Counted from the stretch's first letter, positions 27,094 to 36,204 are shown. The stretch is 64,000 bases of DNA from Palsa-1248 sp963737835 (GCA_963737835.1 CAVTUH010000001.1:558001-622000), one strand, 5' to 3'. Numbers and translations: made by a program. Notes: generated by a model not told the origin, from the letters alone.

Positions 27094-28439
27094 GCATCGT
27101 CGAGGCGACGCGCGGTGCGAGGCTCGATGCGCCACCGCGGCAAGGGCTCTTCCGATTCACTGGTGCGCTGTCCGCCCTCAGTGCGGACGACCGCCGGTCG
27201 CTCGTCGCTCGCGGCCACAATGTAGATGAGACGGTCGCGGCCGACGCTCGCGAGATCGTGGAATCGGTGCGGGCGCGGGGCGATGCGGCGCTGTTCGACC
27301 TGGCACGCACGTACGACGACGTGCTGCTGGATCGACTGGAAGTCGCCCCGCAGCTTCTGGATGCTGCAATCACCGACCTCCCCGCGGCGCTCCACGTCGC
27401 GCTCACGCGTGCCATCCGAAACGTGCGCTGCGCCCACGAGGCGTGGCGTCCGAGGGCTGTTCGGGTGGAAGTAGAGCCTGGCGTCGTGCTCGAGCGACGG
27501 CCCGAGCCACTCGCGCGCGTCGGCGTATACGCGCCCGGTGGTCGGGCGGTCTATCCGAGCAGCGTCATCATGGGGGTTGTACCGGCGCGTGTGGCCGGCG
27601 TCGATGAGGTGATCTTGTGCTCTCCGCCCGATCGATCCGGTGTTCCACCCACTCTCGTATTGGCCGCAGCGCGTTTGGCCGGTGTCGACCGCGTGTTCGC
27701 CGTCGGCGGTGCCGGGGCAATCGCGGCCTTCGCGTACGGCACCGAGACGATCCAGCGCGTCGATCGAATCGTCGGCCCGGGAAACGCGTACGTCGCTGCT
27801 GCAAAGCAGGTCGTCGCGAGCGTTGTCGGCACGGACACGCCGGCGGGACCAAGTGAGCTGCTCGTGATCACAGATGCCTCGTCACGTCCCGACGGGGTCG
27901 CTCGCGAGATCCTCGCACAGGCGGAGCACGACCCGCGTGCGGCGGTCGTCGTCCTGACCAATTCGCCGTCCATGGCACGCGCGATTAGCAGAGCGGTGGA
28001 CACGCTGCTATCCCTCGAGCGTCGTCGCGAGACCATAGCGGCAGCTCTCGCCAAACGCGGCGCGGTGCTCCTCACGTCGACGCTGGAGGAGGCGGTCGCG
28101 TTCTCCAACACTTGGGCGCCCGAGCACCTCTGGATCGCAGTCGCTAACCCGCGCGCGCTCGCGGGGCGAGTGCGTTCTGCTGGCAGCGTGTTCCTCGGTG
28201 CGTCGAGCTCTGTCACGTTCGGCGACTATCTGACGGGGGCAAATCACGTGCTGCCCACGGAAGGGGTCGGCCGTTACCGCTCGGGACTTTCGACCGAGGA
28301 CTTCGTGCGATGGACGACCTACCAGGAGATTTCGCCAGCGGCCGCGCATTCTCTCAGTGGAGACGTGGCGACACTCGCCTCTGCCGAAGGGCTGCCCGCC
28401 CACGCAGCGGCCGCTCGATATCAGGACCTCGCGCAATGA
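27090..28439 (+). CDS. hisD: Histidinol dehydrogenase
   Basis: The 449-residue protein includes the family landmarks ARVGVYAPGGRAVYPSSVIM, FAVGGAGAIAAFAYGTETI, RIVGPGNAYVAAAKQ and GPSELLVITD. AQAEHDPRAAV carries the zinc-ligand region, and the C-terminal VGRYRSGLSTEDFVRW completes the fold. It oxidises histidinol to histidine in two NAD-dependent steps, the end of the pathway. An N-terminal extension of about 20 residues precedes the conserved core. It overlaps hisG and hisC by ATGA junctions, so expression should be translationally coupled. Confidence 0.97.
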   Translation: MSIVEATRGARLDAPPRQGLFRFTGALSALSADDRRSLVARGHNVDETVAADAREIVESVRARGDAALFDLARTYDDVLLDRLEVAPQLLDAAITDLPAALHVALTRAIRNVRCAHEAWRPRAVRVEVEPGVVLERRPEPLARVGVYAPGGRAVYPSSVIMGVVPARVAGVDEVILCSPPDRSGVPPTLVLAAARLAGVDRVFAVGGAGAIAAFAYGTETIQRVDRIVGPGNAYVAAAKQVVASVVGTDTPAGPSELLVITDASSRPDGVAREILAQAEHDPRAAVVVLTNSPSMARAISRAVDTLLSLERRRETIAAALAKRGAVLLTSTLEEAVAFSNTWAPEHLWIAVANPRALAGRVRSAGSVFLGASSSVTFGDYLTGANHVLPTEGVGRYRSGLSTEDFVRWTTYQEISPAAAHSLSGDVATLASAEGLPAHAAAARYQDLAQ

Positions 28440-29521
28440 CCGCCGCGTCGTCGCTGGGGCGAGCCGGCTACCGAGGCCTCGCGTGTTACACCGTCGACCA
28501 GGCCTCCATCGGGATCGATCTGCGCGACAACACCAATCTGTGGGGCGTGCCGCCGGGCGCATCGCGTGCGATCGTCGACGCGGCACAGAGTGTCAGTCGA
28601 TACCCCCGAGTCTACGCGGCAGAGCTTCGAGCGGCACTCGCCGACTACGTCGGCGTCGACGCCGACATGATCGTCACCGGGTGTGGTTCTGACGACGTTA
28701 TCGATGCCTGTTTTCGCGCGTTGGCTGACCCCGGCGATCGGATCGCTTTTCTGACACCGAGCTTCGCTACGGCGCCGATGTTGGCCCGGATGAATGCACT
28801 CACGCCGTTTTCAATCGCGATCGCCGCGGACTGGGGCGCGAACGTCGATGCGTTGGCCGCCGCCGACCCGCGGATTATCTACCTGTGCTCACCCAACAAT
28901 CCCACGGGCGCAGTCGTCCCGCGACGGGCCATCGACCGGTTGTTGCACCGGTCCCGATGTGCGACCGTCATCGACGAGGCGTACGCAGAGTACGATGGCG
29001 CGAGCGCCGCTTCGCTCACAGCGAGTTGCGAACGGCTCCTCATCGTTCGCACGCTATCGAAGGCCTTCGGTCTCGCCGGTTTGCGCATCGGCTACGCGAT
29101 CGGTGCGGCGCGGCTGATTCAAGAGGTCGAAAAGGCGCGCGGTCCGTACAAGGTGAGCCTGGTCGCCGAACGCGCCGCTGTGACGGCCCTGCGAGTCGAT
29201 CGAGAATGGGTGCAGGAACGGGTGCATGAGGTCGTGGTCAACCGAGAGCGACTGGCGCTCGCCCTCAGCGAGCTGGGACTCAACCCTCTCCCGTCCGCGG
29301 CGAACTTCCTCCTGTGCCCGACAATGGACGCGACCGGTATCACCCGGGGTTTGGCCTCGGTCGGCGTGGGTGTCCGGTGCTTTATCGGTCTGCCGACGTT
29401 GGGGGACGCGATTCGCATCACGGTCGGCCCGTGGTCTGTGATGGAGATCTTCCTCGAGCGCCTCGCGGACGTGCTGGCTGCGCAGTCGGAGACCTCGGAT
29501 GTGGAGGCACCATGCGCGTAG
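28436..29521 (+). CDS. hisC: Histidinol-phosphate aminotransferase
   Basis: The 361-residue PLP enzyme starts at the ATG at 28436, which overlaps the hisD stop. Fold-type I motifs are SPNNPTGAVVP, the VIDEAYAEYDG strand with the cofactor Asp, and the Schiff-base lysine in TLSKAFGLAGLRIGYA. A conserved N-terminal LRDNTNLWGVPPG segment matches HisC. It converts imidazole-acetol phosphate to histidinol phosphate using glutamate. The end overlaps hisH by ten bases. The pathway's histidinol-phosphate phosphatase (HisN/HisK type) is not in this window. Confidence 0.95.
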   Translation: MTAASSLGRAGYRGLACYTVDQASIGIDLRDNTNLWGVPPGASRAIVDAAQSVSRYPRVYAAELRAALADYVGVDADMIVTGCGSDDVIDACFRALADPGDRIAFLTPSFATAPMLARMNALTPFSIAIAADWGANVDALAAADPRIIYLCSPNNPTGAVVPRRAIDRLLHRSRCATVIDEAYAEYDGASAASLTASCERLLIVRTLSKAFGLAGLRIGYAIGAARLIQEVEKARGPYKVSLVAERAAVTALRVDREWVQERVHEVVVNRERLALALSELGLNPLPSAANFLLCPTMDATGITRGLASVGVGVRCFIGLPTLGDAIRITVGPWSVMEIFLERLADVLAAQSETSDVEAPCA

Positions 29522-30123
29522 CCATGCTCGACTATGGAGCCGGCAACTTGCACTCGTTGGGGAAGGCACTCGCAAAGTTCGATCTCACTGTGGAAGTCAT
29601 CACAGATCCCCGTCTCGCGTTGACCGCCGAGTTGCTGATCCTGCCCGGTGTGGGCGCGTTCCCGAACGCCGCGGCACGGATCGCTCACGCGCGTACGTCT
29701 TTGCGCGACGGCCTGCTCGACGGGCTCCCGTGCTTGGGGATCTGCCTGGGGATGCAGCTCCTCTTCAATGGCAGCGAGGAGGGCGGCGGCATGGGGATCG
29801 GCCTCATCGCCGGTCGCGTGCGACGCGTGCAGGCGCCCGTTGTGCCGCACATGGGCTGGAACACGCTCGATGACGTAACCGATCACCTGGTGCGGTCGAG
29901 CGGGATGACGACGGGCTACTACGCCCACAGCTTCGTGTGCCACCCCTCCGCGAGAGATGTCGTGACCGCCTGGACGACCGCCGGCGGCAGCCGGTTTCCC
30001 GCGGTCGTGCGAAGGGGCAATACCATCGGGGTGCAGTTCCACCCCGAAAAAAGCTCCGCTCCCGGCCTGCGGTTCATCGGCCAAGTGGTGTCCCACTTCT
30101 GCAGTCGCGGGGCGCTTCGATGA
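29512..30123 (+). CDS. hisH: Imidazole glycerol phosphate synthase, glutaminase subunit
   Basis: This 203-residue class I glutamine amidotransferase starts MRVAMLDYGAGNLHSLGKAL. The nucleophile Cys is in PCLGICLGMQLLF, and the His-Glu pair is in VQFHPEKSS. The oxyanion-side motif LPGVGAFP and the HisH-specific PHMGWN are present. It releases ammonia from glutamine for HisF. A GTGGAGGCACC ribosome-binding stretch precedes the ATG inside the end of hisC. The TGA overlaps the hisA ATG. Confidence 0.97.
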   Translation: MRVAMLDYGAGNLHSLGKALAKFDLTVEVITDPRLALTAELLILPGVGAFPNAAARIAHARTSLRDGLLDGLPCLGICLGMQLLFNGSEEGGGMGIGLIAGRVRRVQAPVVPHMGWNTLDDVTDHLVRSSGMTTGYYAHSFVCHPSARDVVTAWTTAGGSRFPAVVRRGNTIGVQFHPEKSSAPGLRFIGQVVSHFCSRGALR

Positions 30124-30836
30124 TTGCCATTCCGGCGCTGGATATCCGGTCAGGCAGCTGCGTGCAGTTGATCGGGGGCTCCTACGACCGCGAGGTGGTT
30201 CGTCTGCCGGACCCCACCGCTGTCGCTCGGCGCTGGGTCGAGCTTGGGTTCTCGCGGCTGCACGTGGTCGATCTCGACGCGGCTACGCGACGCGGCAGCA
30301 ACGCGTCCGTTGTGGGCGCGATCCTGAATGGCGCCGGGTGTCGGGAGATCCAAGTGGGCGGCGGTGTGTCGAGCGACGATCAGATCGGCGAGCTGCTGCA
30401 TCATGGTGCGGCCAACGTCCTGGTCGGCAGTCGGGCCATCGAGGAGCCAATGTGGCTGGCAACCGTCGCCGACCGATTCCCCCGGCGATTGATCGTCGCA
30501 GCCGACGTGCAAGGGCGCCGGGTGCTCACTCGCGGATGGACCATTGAGCTCGACCTCGACATCGTGGACGCGCTCGGTGCGCTCAAGGGTCTACCCCTGG
30601 CAGGTGTGCTCGTAACTGCCGTTCACCGAGAAGGCCTCCTGCACGGCCCCGACATCCCTCTCATCCAACTCGTCGGCAAAACCATCGCGCTCGACGTGTA
30701 CGCCGCTGGTGGAATCACGACGCTTGCAGACCTGTCCGTGCTTGCCGCGTGTGGCGTGCATGGCGCCGTCATCGGGACGGCACTCTATACCGGCGCGCTC
30801 GACCCGTGTGCCGTCGTAAGGGAGTATACGCAATGA
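30120..30836 (+). CDS. hisA: ProFAR isomerase (1-(5-phosphoribosyl)-5-amino imidazole carboxamide isomerase)
   Basis: The 238-residue (beta-alpha)8 barrel starts MIAIPALDIRSGSCVQL, with the catalytic Asp in ALDIR. The phosphate-binding loops are QVGGGVSSDDQI and the late YAAGGITTLADL. A central VAADVQGRRVLTRGWT stands where HisA normally has a conserved catalytic Asp. It opens the ribose ring of ProFAR in the fourth pathway step. Junctions on both sides are ATGA overlaps. Confidence 0.95.
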   Translation: MIAIPALDIRSGSCVQLIGGSYDREVVRLPDPTAVARRWVELGFSRLHVVDLDAATRRGSNASVVGAILNGAGCREIQVGGGVSSDDQIGELLHHGAANVLVGSRAIEEPMWLATVADRFPRRLIVAADVQGRRVLTRGWTIELDLDIVDALGALKGLPLAGVLVTAVHREGLLHGPDIPLIQLVGKTIALDVYAAGGITTLADLSVLAACGVHGAVIGTALYTGALDPCAVVREYTQ

Positions 30837-31420
30837 CCGCTGCCGGCTCACCAAACCTTTCTCAGCCGCCTCTCGTCGAGCGCCCGTCCACGAGCAGTGT
30901 CCGCCGATCGACTCGAGAGACCGACATCCGGGCGGGGATCAGCCGCGGGGTAGGACAGGCACGCGTGGAGACCGGGGATCGCTTTCTCGATCACATGATG
31001 GAGACGTTTGCTCGCTACGGCTCCCTCGATCTGGACCTGCGTGCTCGAGGAGATCTCCGCCATCACCTGGTCGAGGATGTAGCCATCGTGGTCGGTGAGG
31101 CGGTCGCCGAGCTGACCACGCCGACGATCCAGCGATTCGCCACGCACACGATTCCGATGGACGACGCGCTCGTGCAGGTCGCCCTGGATCTCGCCGGGCG
31201 GCCGTACTATCGCGGCCCTCTCCCGAGCGCGCTATACGAGCACTGGATGCGATCGTTCGCGGACAACGCACGCGCGACGTTACACCTCCGTGTCCTCCGG
31301 GGGCGTGACCGCCATCACGTGGTCGAAGCCGCCTTCAAGGCGCTGGGGCTCGCCGTGGCCGACGCACTTTGTGACTCCGGCGATGTCCGGAGCACCAAGG
31401 GTATGGTGTCGAAATCATGA
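30833..31420 (+). CDS. hisB: Imidazoleglycerol-phosphate dehydratase
   Basis: The 195-residue product is the single-function form, without an N-terminal phosphatase domain. The metal-binding His motifs are visible: FLDHMMETFARYG, RHHLVEDVAIVVGEAV and RHHVVEAAFKALG. It dehydrates imidazoleglycerol phosphate to imidazole-acetol phosphate using Mn. The ATG at 30833 overlaps the hisA stop. Its TGA overlaps the ATG of a 46-codon frame that fills the space before hisF. Confidence 0.96.
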   Translation: MTAAGSPNLSQPPLVERPSTSSVRRSTRETDIRAGISRGVGQARVETGDRFLDHMMETFARYGSLDLDLRARGDLRHHLVEDVAIVVGEAVAELTTPTIQRFATHTIPMDDALVQVALDLAGRPYYRGPLPSALYEHWMRSFADNARATLHLRVLRGRDRHHVVEAAFKALGLAVADALCDSGDVRSTKGMVSKS

Positions 31421-31557
31421 CCCTGCGTGAATCGGCGGTACAGGGGGCGGGCATCCTGTTTTTCGACGCGCGGGCGGTGACGTCCGCGTGGACGGCGCAT
31501 GCGTCGCCCCTACGGATTCTTGGCCAGACCGTCCGGTTACCACGGACGCCCAGGTGA
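31417..31557 (+). CDS. 46-residue open frame between hisB and hisF
   Basis: This frame starts with an ATGA overlap to hisB and ends with a GTGA overlap to hisF, the same junction style as all other genes of this operon. The product (MTLRESAVQGAGILFFDARA, then a short Arg/Pro-rich tail) has no recognised family, no membrane segment and only weak protein-like character. It may be a real microprotein, a spacer that keeps translation coupled from hisB to hisF, or the shortened remnant of a former gene. The exact fit of both ends is the reason to list it. Confidence 0.5.
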   Translation: MTLRESAVQGAGILFFDARAVTSAWTAHASPLRILGQTVRLPRTPR

Positions 31558-32357
31558 CTCTGCTGCGTCGTCTCATCGTCTGCCTCGACGTTGCCGACGG
31601 GCGCGTCGTCAAGGGCGTTCAGTTCCAGGCGCTGCGCAATGTGGGCGACCCTGCGACTCTCGCGGCCGCGTATGAAGCGGAGGGCGCGGATGAAGTTGTC
31701 TTGCTGGACATCACTGCGAGCACGGAACAGCGTGCGACCCGATGGGATATCGTCCGCCGCACGGCCGAGCAGGTGTTCATCCCGCTCACGATCGGCGGCG
31801 GGATTCGGTCGCTGTCCGACATGTCGATGGCTCTTCGGTCCGGCGCGGACAAAGTCGCCGTCAATTCGGCGGCGGTCGCCCGGCCTCAGCTCCTGACCCG
31901 GGCAGCCGAGTGGTTTGGTACGCAGTGCGTCGTCGCGAGCATCGATGCGCGGCGAGAGGCAGCGGCGCCCTCGGGCTGGCGCGTAGTCACTCATGGGGGC
32001 AGGCAGGCGACACCGCGTGATGCCGTCAGGTGGGCGATCGAGTGTGTCGATCGCGGGGCTGGTGAGATCCTGTTGACCAGCATCGATTGCGACGGCACGC
32101 GCAGCGGCTACGACATTCCTCTCACGCAGGCGATCGCCGCATCGGTTCAGGTACCGGTCATTGCCTCCGGGGGTGCCGGAAACGCGCAACACGTTTGCGC
32201 AGTCCTCGACACCGGGGCGGCAAATGCGGCGTTGGTCGCCGGCCTTCTGCACGATGGCCTTGCGACCATCGCTCAGGTGAAGCAGGCCATGGCCTCGCGC
32301 GGACTCCCGGTTCGAGTGAACCACTCTGCGTCGTCAGTGTGCGAGGTGGCCGGGTGA
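31554..32357 (+). CDS. hisF: Imidazole glycerol phosphate synthase, cyclase subunit
   Basis: The 267-residue barrel starts with GTG at 31554, giving VTLLRRLIVCLDVADGRVVK, the normal HisF N-terminus with catalytic Asp in CLDV. ITASTEQRATRWDIV, IGGGIRSLSDM and the second catalytic region ILLTSIDCDGTRSGYD are all present. With HisH it makes imidazoleglycerol phosphate and AICAR. The GTGA start overlaps the 46-codon frame, and the GTGA at its end begins hisIE. Confidence 0.97.
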   Translation: MTLLRRLIVCLDVADGRVVKGVQFQALRNVGDPATLAAAYEAEGADEVVLLDITASTEQRATRWDIVRRTAEQVFIPLTIGGGIRSLSDMSMALRSGADKVAVNSAAVARPQLLTRAAEWFGTQCVVASIDARREAAAPSGWRVVTHGGRQATPRDAVRWAIECVDRGAGEILLTSIDCDGTRSGYDIPLTQAIAASVQVPVIASGGAGNAQHVCAVLDTGAANAALVAGLLHDGLATIAQVKQAMASRGLPVRVNHSASSVCEVAG

Positions 32358-33010
32358 ACCCGCGCGACATCGACCTGGATCTCGACTCGCTCGATTTCGG
32401 GAAGGGCGGTGGTGTCGTCACGGTCGTCATTCAGGACGCGGACCAGGGCATCGTGCTGATGGTCGCATGCGCCAGTCGTGAGGCACTCGAGCGGACGCTC
32501 GCGACCGGGGAGATGCACTACACGTCTCGAACCCGCGGGCTCTGGCACAAGGGCGCGACGAGCGGGAACCGGCAGCGTGTGGTATCGCTGACGCCTGACT
32601 GTGATAGAGACGCGATTCTCGCGCGCGTGCGACCGCTTGGACCGGCGTGTCACTCGGGGACGCAGTCATGCTTCGGGGATGCCGCGCTCACGCCGTGCGC
32701 GGTATCGACCCTCCAGCAGGTGATCGGCCGTCGAGCGGCACAGCCGCGGGTCGGTAGCAGTTACACGCAGCGCTTGCTGGACGACGGTAACCTGCGACTC
32801 AAGAAATTGGGGGAGGAAACGGCGGAGCTCATCATGGCCTGTGCGTCAGCAGACGCGCACCGGTCGGCAGCAGAGGCAGCCGACCTTGTGTACCACGTGC
32901 TGGTGGCGCTGCGCGCGACCGGCACAGAGTGGAGCGCCGTCCTCGAGTCGCTAGCTGCGCGCGCTAACACGAGCACACCCGGCGTGGCCGCTGATCGAGA
33001 AGCGCTGTAA
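32354..33010 (+). CDS. hisI: Bifunctional phosphoribosyl-AMP cyclohydrolase / phosphoribosyl-ATP pyrophosphohydrolase
   Basis: The 218-residue HisIE fusion starts with GTG overlapping the hisF stop. The HisI part includes TGEMHYTSRTRGLWHKGATSG-type sequence (the family's SRS/LWxKG region) and zinc cysteines in DCDRDAI / CHSGTQSCF. The HisE part (residues ~120-218) is an all-helical MazG-like domain with KKLGEETAELIMA and EAADLVYHVLV. The two halves carry out steps two and three of the pathway. It is the last gene of the operon. Confidence 0.95.
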   Translation: MNPRDIDLDLDSLDFGKGGGVVTVVIQDADQGIVLMVACASREALERTLATGEMHYTSRTRGLWHKGATSGNRQRVVSLTPDCDRDAILARVRPLGPACHSGTQSCFGDAALTPCAVSTLQQVIGRRAAQPRVGSSYTQRLLDDGNLRLKKLGEETAELIMACASADAHRSAAEAADLVYHVLVALRATGTEWSAVLESLAARANTSTPGVAADREAL

Positions 33011-33033
33011 GGCGCTGACGCCCGACGCTCTGC

Positions 33034-33105
33034 TCACTCGAGGTACTGTGTCTCATGCCGCTCGGCCGCCTTGGCATCGTTGAAGGAGTAAACCATGCTG
33101 ACGCC
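33034..33105 (-). pseudogene. Arylsulfatase fragment (relic)
   Basis: On the minus strand the bases just after the histidine-kinase stop codon encode GVSMVYSFNDAKAAERHETQ and YLE, then a stop. This matches the stretch MxYSF-D-A-xA-x-RHxTQYFE of secreted arylsulfatases almost perfectly, but nothing else of the enzyme remains. It looks like a 72-base piece left after a deletion that joined it to the kinase gene. Confidence 0.7.
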
Positions 33106-34347
33106 CTAAAGCGTCTCTGAAGACAGCGTCTCGGTCGCGCGAAGGCCTCCGTGATCCACCGCCGCGGTCCGGTCGGCTCGAGCCGTGCTGCTGCCGTCAC
33201 GCGCGTCAATCGCCGCCTCGTCCCCGAGCGGCTCCGTCGGTCGGCGCTCGGCGAGAGCAGGCAACCAGAGGGTGAACGTCGACCCGGCACCAAGGGCACT
33301 CTCGACCGTCAACTCGCCCCCCATGAGCCGAGCCAAATGCCGGCTGATCGCGAGCCCCAACCCGGAGCCTGGCGCGCGCTCGCTGAGGCCGGTGCGACCT
33401 TGGACGAACTGATCGAAGATGCGCTCGAGTTGATCGGGCGCGATGCCGCAGCCCGTATCCTCAACCCGGGCGCAAATCCATCCTCCCGGGCCGACCGACG
33501 GGACACTTGCCGCATCGGTAGGGGCTTGAACCGTCACGCACGTCACGGTGACGCGACCTCCTCCGCTCGTGAACTTCACGGCATTGGAGAGGAGGTTGAC
33601 GAGGATCTGCTCGACTCGCTGCACGTCGCCCGAGTACCAGGTGTCGAGACCAGCGTCGCATCCCCGCGTCACGAGCTCGAGCTGGCGCGCATCGGCGAGC
33701 GGCCTCACGAGGGCCACAGCCTGCTCCACCGCAGTCTCCAATTGGTCCGGCCGGTCAGCGAGAGCGAGGCGCCCCGCCTCAATTTTCGCCAAGTCCAGCA
33801 CTTCGGACACGAGTCCACTCAAGTGCCGGCTCGACGCCATGATGCGCTGCACATACTCGCGCTGCTGCGCCGTCAGCGATCCACCGATCCCGATATCGAG
33901 CAATTCAGCGAAGCCGAGCACGGCATTGATCGGAGTGCGAATCTCGTGGCTCATCGTGGCCAGAAACTGGGACTTCGCTGCGTTGGCGCTCTTGGCCTCC
34001 GCAGCCATTCGTTCGGCACGCAAGCGTCCGGCACGGAGGCGATGCGTGAGCACGCTCGTCGTCACCGCCAACGCTGTGAGTACAATGAGGTCCGACACGT
34101 TCGCGATACTCGGCGAAAGCGTCCGTGACAGCAGGAAATAATCGATGCCAATGATTCCGATGACCCCCGTCAGGAGCGCTGGTCCCAATCCCCAATAGAC
34201 CGCACTCAGGACGACGGCGACGTGGAACACGACGAAGCTCGACCGAACAATCAGCGGGCCCAGCGCTACGGTCGCCCCAAGCGCAGCCGCGCTGACGACG
34301 ACGGACCAACCATAGCGTCGAACTACACGCCGCGCATTCACCTGCAC
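33106..34347 (-). CDS. Membrane sensor histidine kinase (orphan)
   Basis: The 413-residue protein has an N-terminal membrane part of about four helices (SVVVSAAALGATVALGPLIV, FVVFHVAVVLSAVYWGLGPAL and following), resembling the KdpD-type DUF4118 region. A HisKA domain with the phosphorylated His in MSHEIRTPINAVLGFAEL comes next. HATPase_c follows with N box NLLSNAVKFT, G1 VEDTGCGI and G2 GSGLGLAISRHLA. A receiver domain is absent and no response regulator gene is adjacent. Signal and target are unknown. The C-terminal ~40 residues are low-complexity. Confidence 0.9.
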   Translation of the reverse strand: MQVNARRVVRRYGWSVVVSAAALGATVALGPLIVRSSFVVFHVAVVLSAVYWGLGPALLTGVIGIIGIDYFLLSRTLSPSIANVSDLIVLTALAVTTSVLTHRLRAGRLRAERMAAEAKSANAAKSQFLATMSHEIRTPINAVLGFAELLDIGIGGSLTAQQREYVQRIMASSRHLSGLVSEVLDLAKIEAGRLALADRPDQLETAVEQAVALVRPLADARQLELVTRGCDAGLDTWYSGDVQRVEQILVNLLSNAVKFTSGGGRVTVTCVTVQAPTDAASVPSVGPGGWICARVEDTGCGIAPDQLERIFDQFVQGRTGLSERAPGSGLGLAISRHLARLMGGELTVESALGAGSTFTLWLPALAERRPTEPLGDEAAIDARDGSSTARADRTAAVDHGGLRATETLSSETL

Positions 34348-34625
34348 GAGCAGAAACTAATGGGCGAATCCAGATGCAGCGCGATTGGTCGCTTGAGGTC
34401 GGCGCAGGGAAGCATCAAGCCGAACAGCACGCCATACGCGAGTGGGCACGCGGTGGCGATGGACTTGCAGGCAAAAACGCGCGCGCGACGGCGCCTGCGG
34501 CCGCCCCATGCGGCCCGAGGTCGGTGGTCATGCTTCTACACACACGCCGCAGACGGTCCGCCTACAGCCCCTCGGGTCGGACTACCCAACAAGAACCGAA
34601 TTAGAGCCAGGTGGAGGCATCCCTC

Positions 34626-35080
34626 ATGAAGGTCCTTGTGATTGGAGCGACTGGCTACATCGGCCTTCGCTGTTCTTCGATTCCGCGCAGCAACTCGGCG
34701 CTGTGCGCTTCGTCGGGACGGGTGAGAATCATTGGGCTGTGGTACACGTCGATGACCTCGGGGACCTCTTCGCGTTGGCGTTCGCCGATGCCGAAGCGGG
34801 CGAGGTTTTCAATGGAGCGGATGCAACGGCCTATCGAGTCCGAGATATGGCGAAGGCCGCAAGCTTCGGCGCCGGCTTGAACGGGCGCACGGTCAGTTGG
34901 CCCTACGAGCAGGCGCGAGCCAATCTGGGCATGCTGGCTGACGCTCTCGTATTGGACCAGCACCTGACTTCGGCCCATGCGCGCTCGCGTCTCGGTTGGC
35001 GGCCCAGCCGACCGACGATTCTCGAAGATCTCGAGCACGGCTCGTACGCGACCGAAACGGCTCACGCCGCGGTTCCATGA
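34626..35080 (+). pseudogene. NAD-dependent epimerase/SDR gene with internal deletion
   Basis: The start MKVLVIGATGYIG is the nucleotide-binding loop of an extended SDR. It is joined within a few bases, in a different frame, to a late part of the same type of protein: PSLFFDSAQQLGAVRFVG, NHWAVVHVDDLGDLFALAF, then NGADATAYRVRDMA and SRLGWRPSRPTILEDLEHGSY. About 140 residues between the two pieces, including the YxxxK active site, are missing. The deletion makes the gene non-functional. Confidence 0.75.
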
Positions 35081-35141
35081 AAGAGTCTCTATCGAGCTTA
35101 CCGATCACTCGCCAGCGTGCTGCGCTGGCAGGAGGGCGGCA

Positions 35142-36032
35142 ATGCCCACAATTTCCGCGAAAGAGGGCGCCCAGATTTTCTATAAGGATTGGGGTTCAGG
35201 CCAACCCGTCGTGTTCAGCCATGGCTGGCCGCTCAATGCCGACGCCTGGGACCCGCAGCTCTTCTTCCTCGCGTCGAACGGCTTTCGCGCGATCGCGCAC
35301 GACCGTCGCGGTCACGGACGCTCGACGCAAACGTGGTCCGGCAACGATATGGATACGTACGCGGACGACCTCGCCACGCTCGTCGAGACGCTCGGCCTGA
35401 CGAATGTCATTCACATCGGCCACTCGACGGGCGGGGGCGAAGTCGCGCGGTACATCGGCCGGCACGGGACAAAGCGCGTCGCCAAGGCGGTGCTCGTTGA
35501 CGCCGTGACTCCCGGGCTGTTGAAGACGCAAAAGAATCCCGATGGCCTTCCACTCCAGGAATTCGACCAGCTTCGCGCCGGTTTGCTCGCCAACGCGTCG
35601 CAATTCTGGAGAGATTTCAGCCCGCTGTTCTACGGCGCCAATCGCCCGGGCGCCAAGGTTTCTCAAGGCGTGCATGACGCGTTCTGGCTCCTCAGCATGC
35701 AGTGTGGCCTGGTCGCGGCCCACGACTGCATCAAGGCATTCTCGGAGAGCGACTTCACCGAGGATCTCAAGAAGTTCGACATCCCAACACTGATCATTCA
35801 CGGCGACGACGACCAGGTCGTGCCGATCGCGGTCGGCGGGAATCGGACGGCGAAGATGCTCAAGAACGCGACGTACAAAGTCTACAAAGGAGCGCCGCAT
35901 GGACTGATGACGACGCACCAGGCACAGTTCAACGCGGATCTGCTCGAGTTTGTTGGTCAGAAGTCGCAGAGCGCCGCGCCTGGCCGAAGGGGATTCGCCG
36001 AGCCGGCGGCGCGAGCCGCGAGCTCGACCTAA
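35142..36032 (+). CDS. Alpha/beta hydrolase, non-haem chloroperoxidase/arylesterase type
   Basis: The 296-residue protein starts at the ATG at 35142 with GGAGG upstream: MPTISAKEGAQIFYKDWGSG, then the HGWPLNADAWD oxyanion region. The nucleophile is Ser in HIGHSTGGGEVARYIG, the acid is in IHGDDDQVVP, and the His is in GAPHGLMTTH. This layout is that of the cofactor-free haloperoxidase/esterase group in which perhydrolysis is a side activity. A ~20-residue Ala/Ser-rich C-terminal tail is extra. No membrane or signal segment. The in vivo substrate is unknown. Confidence 0.92.
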   Translation: MPTISAKEGAQIFYKDWGSGQPVVFSHGWPLNADAWDPQLFFLASNGFRAIAHDRRGHGRSTQTWSGNDMDTYADDLATLVETLGLTNVIHIGHSTGGGEVARYIGRHGTKRVAKAVLVDAVTPGLLKTQKNPDGLPLQEFDQLRAGLLANASQFWRDFSPLFYGANRPGAKVSQGVHDAFWLLSMQCGLVAAHDCIKAFSESDFTEDLKKFDIPTLIIHGDDDQVVPIAVGGNRTAKMLKNATYKVYKGAPHGLMTTHQAQFNADLLEFVGQKSQSAAPGRRGFAEPAARAASST

Positions 36033-36204
36033 CGAGTGACAGTCGGTCTCACCGTCGGGCATCCTCGCGGGCGGATGCCCGACGCGCCGACCCCGGAAGC
36101 CCGCGGCCATCATGAGGAGGCGGTGAGCGACTGGTGGCGCGCCGCGAGGACCTAGGTGTCTACTAGACGCTTCGGACCGAACACAGCACGACGGACCACT
36201 CGTG

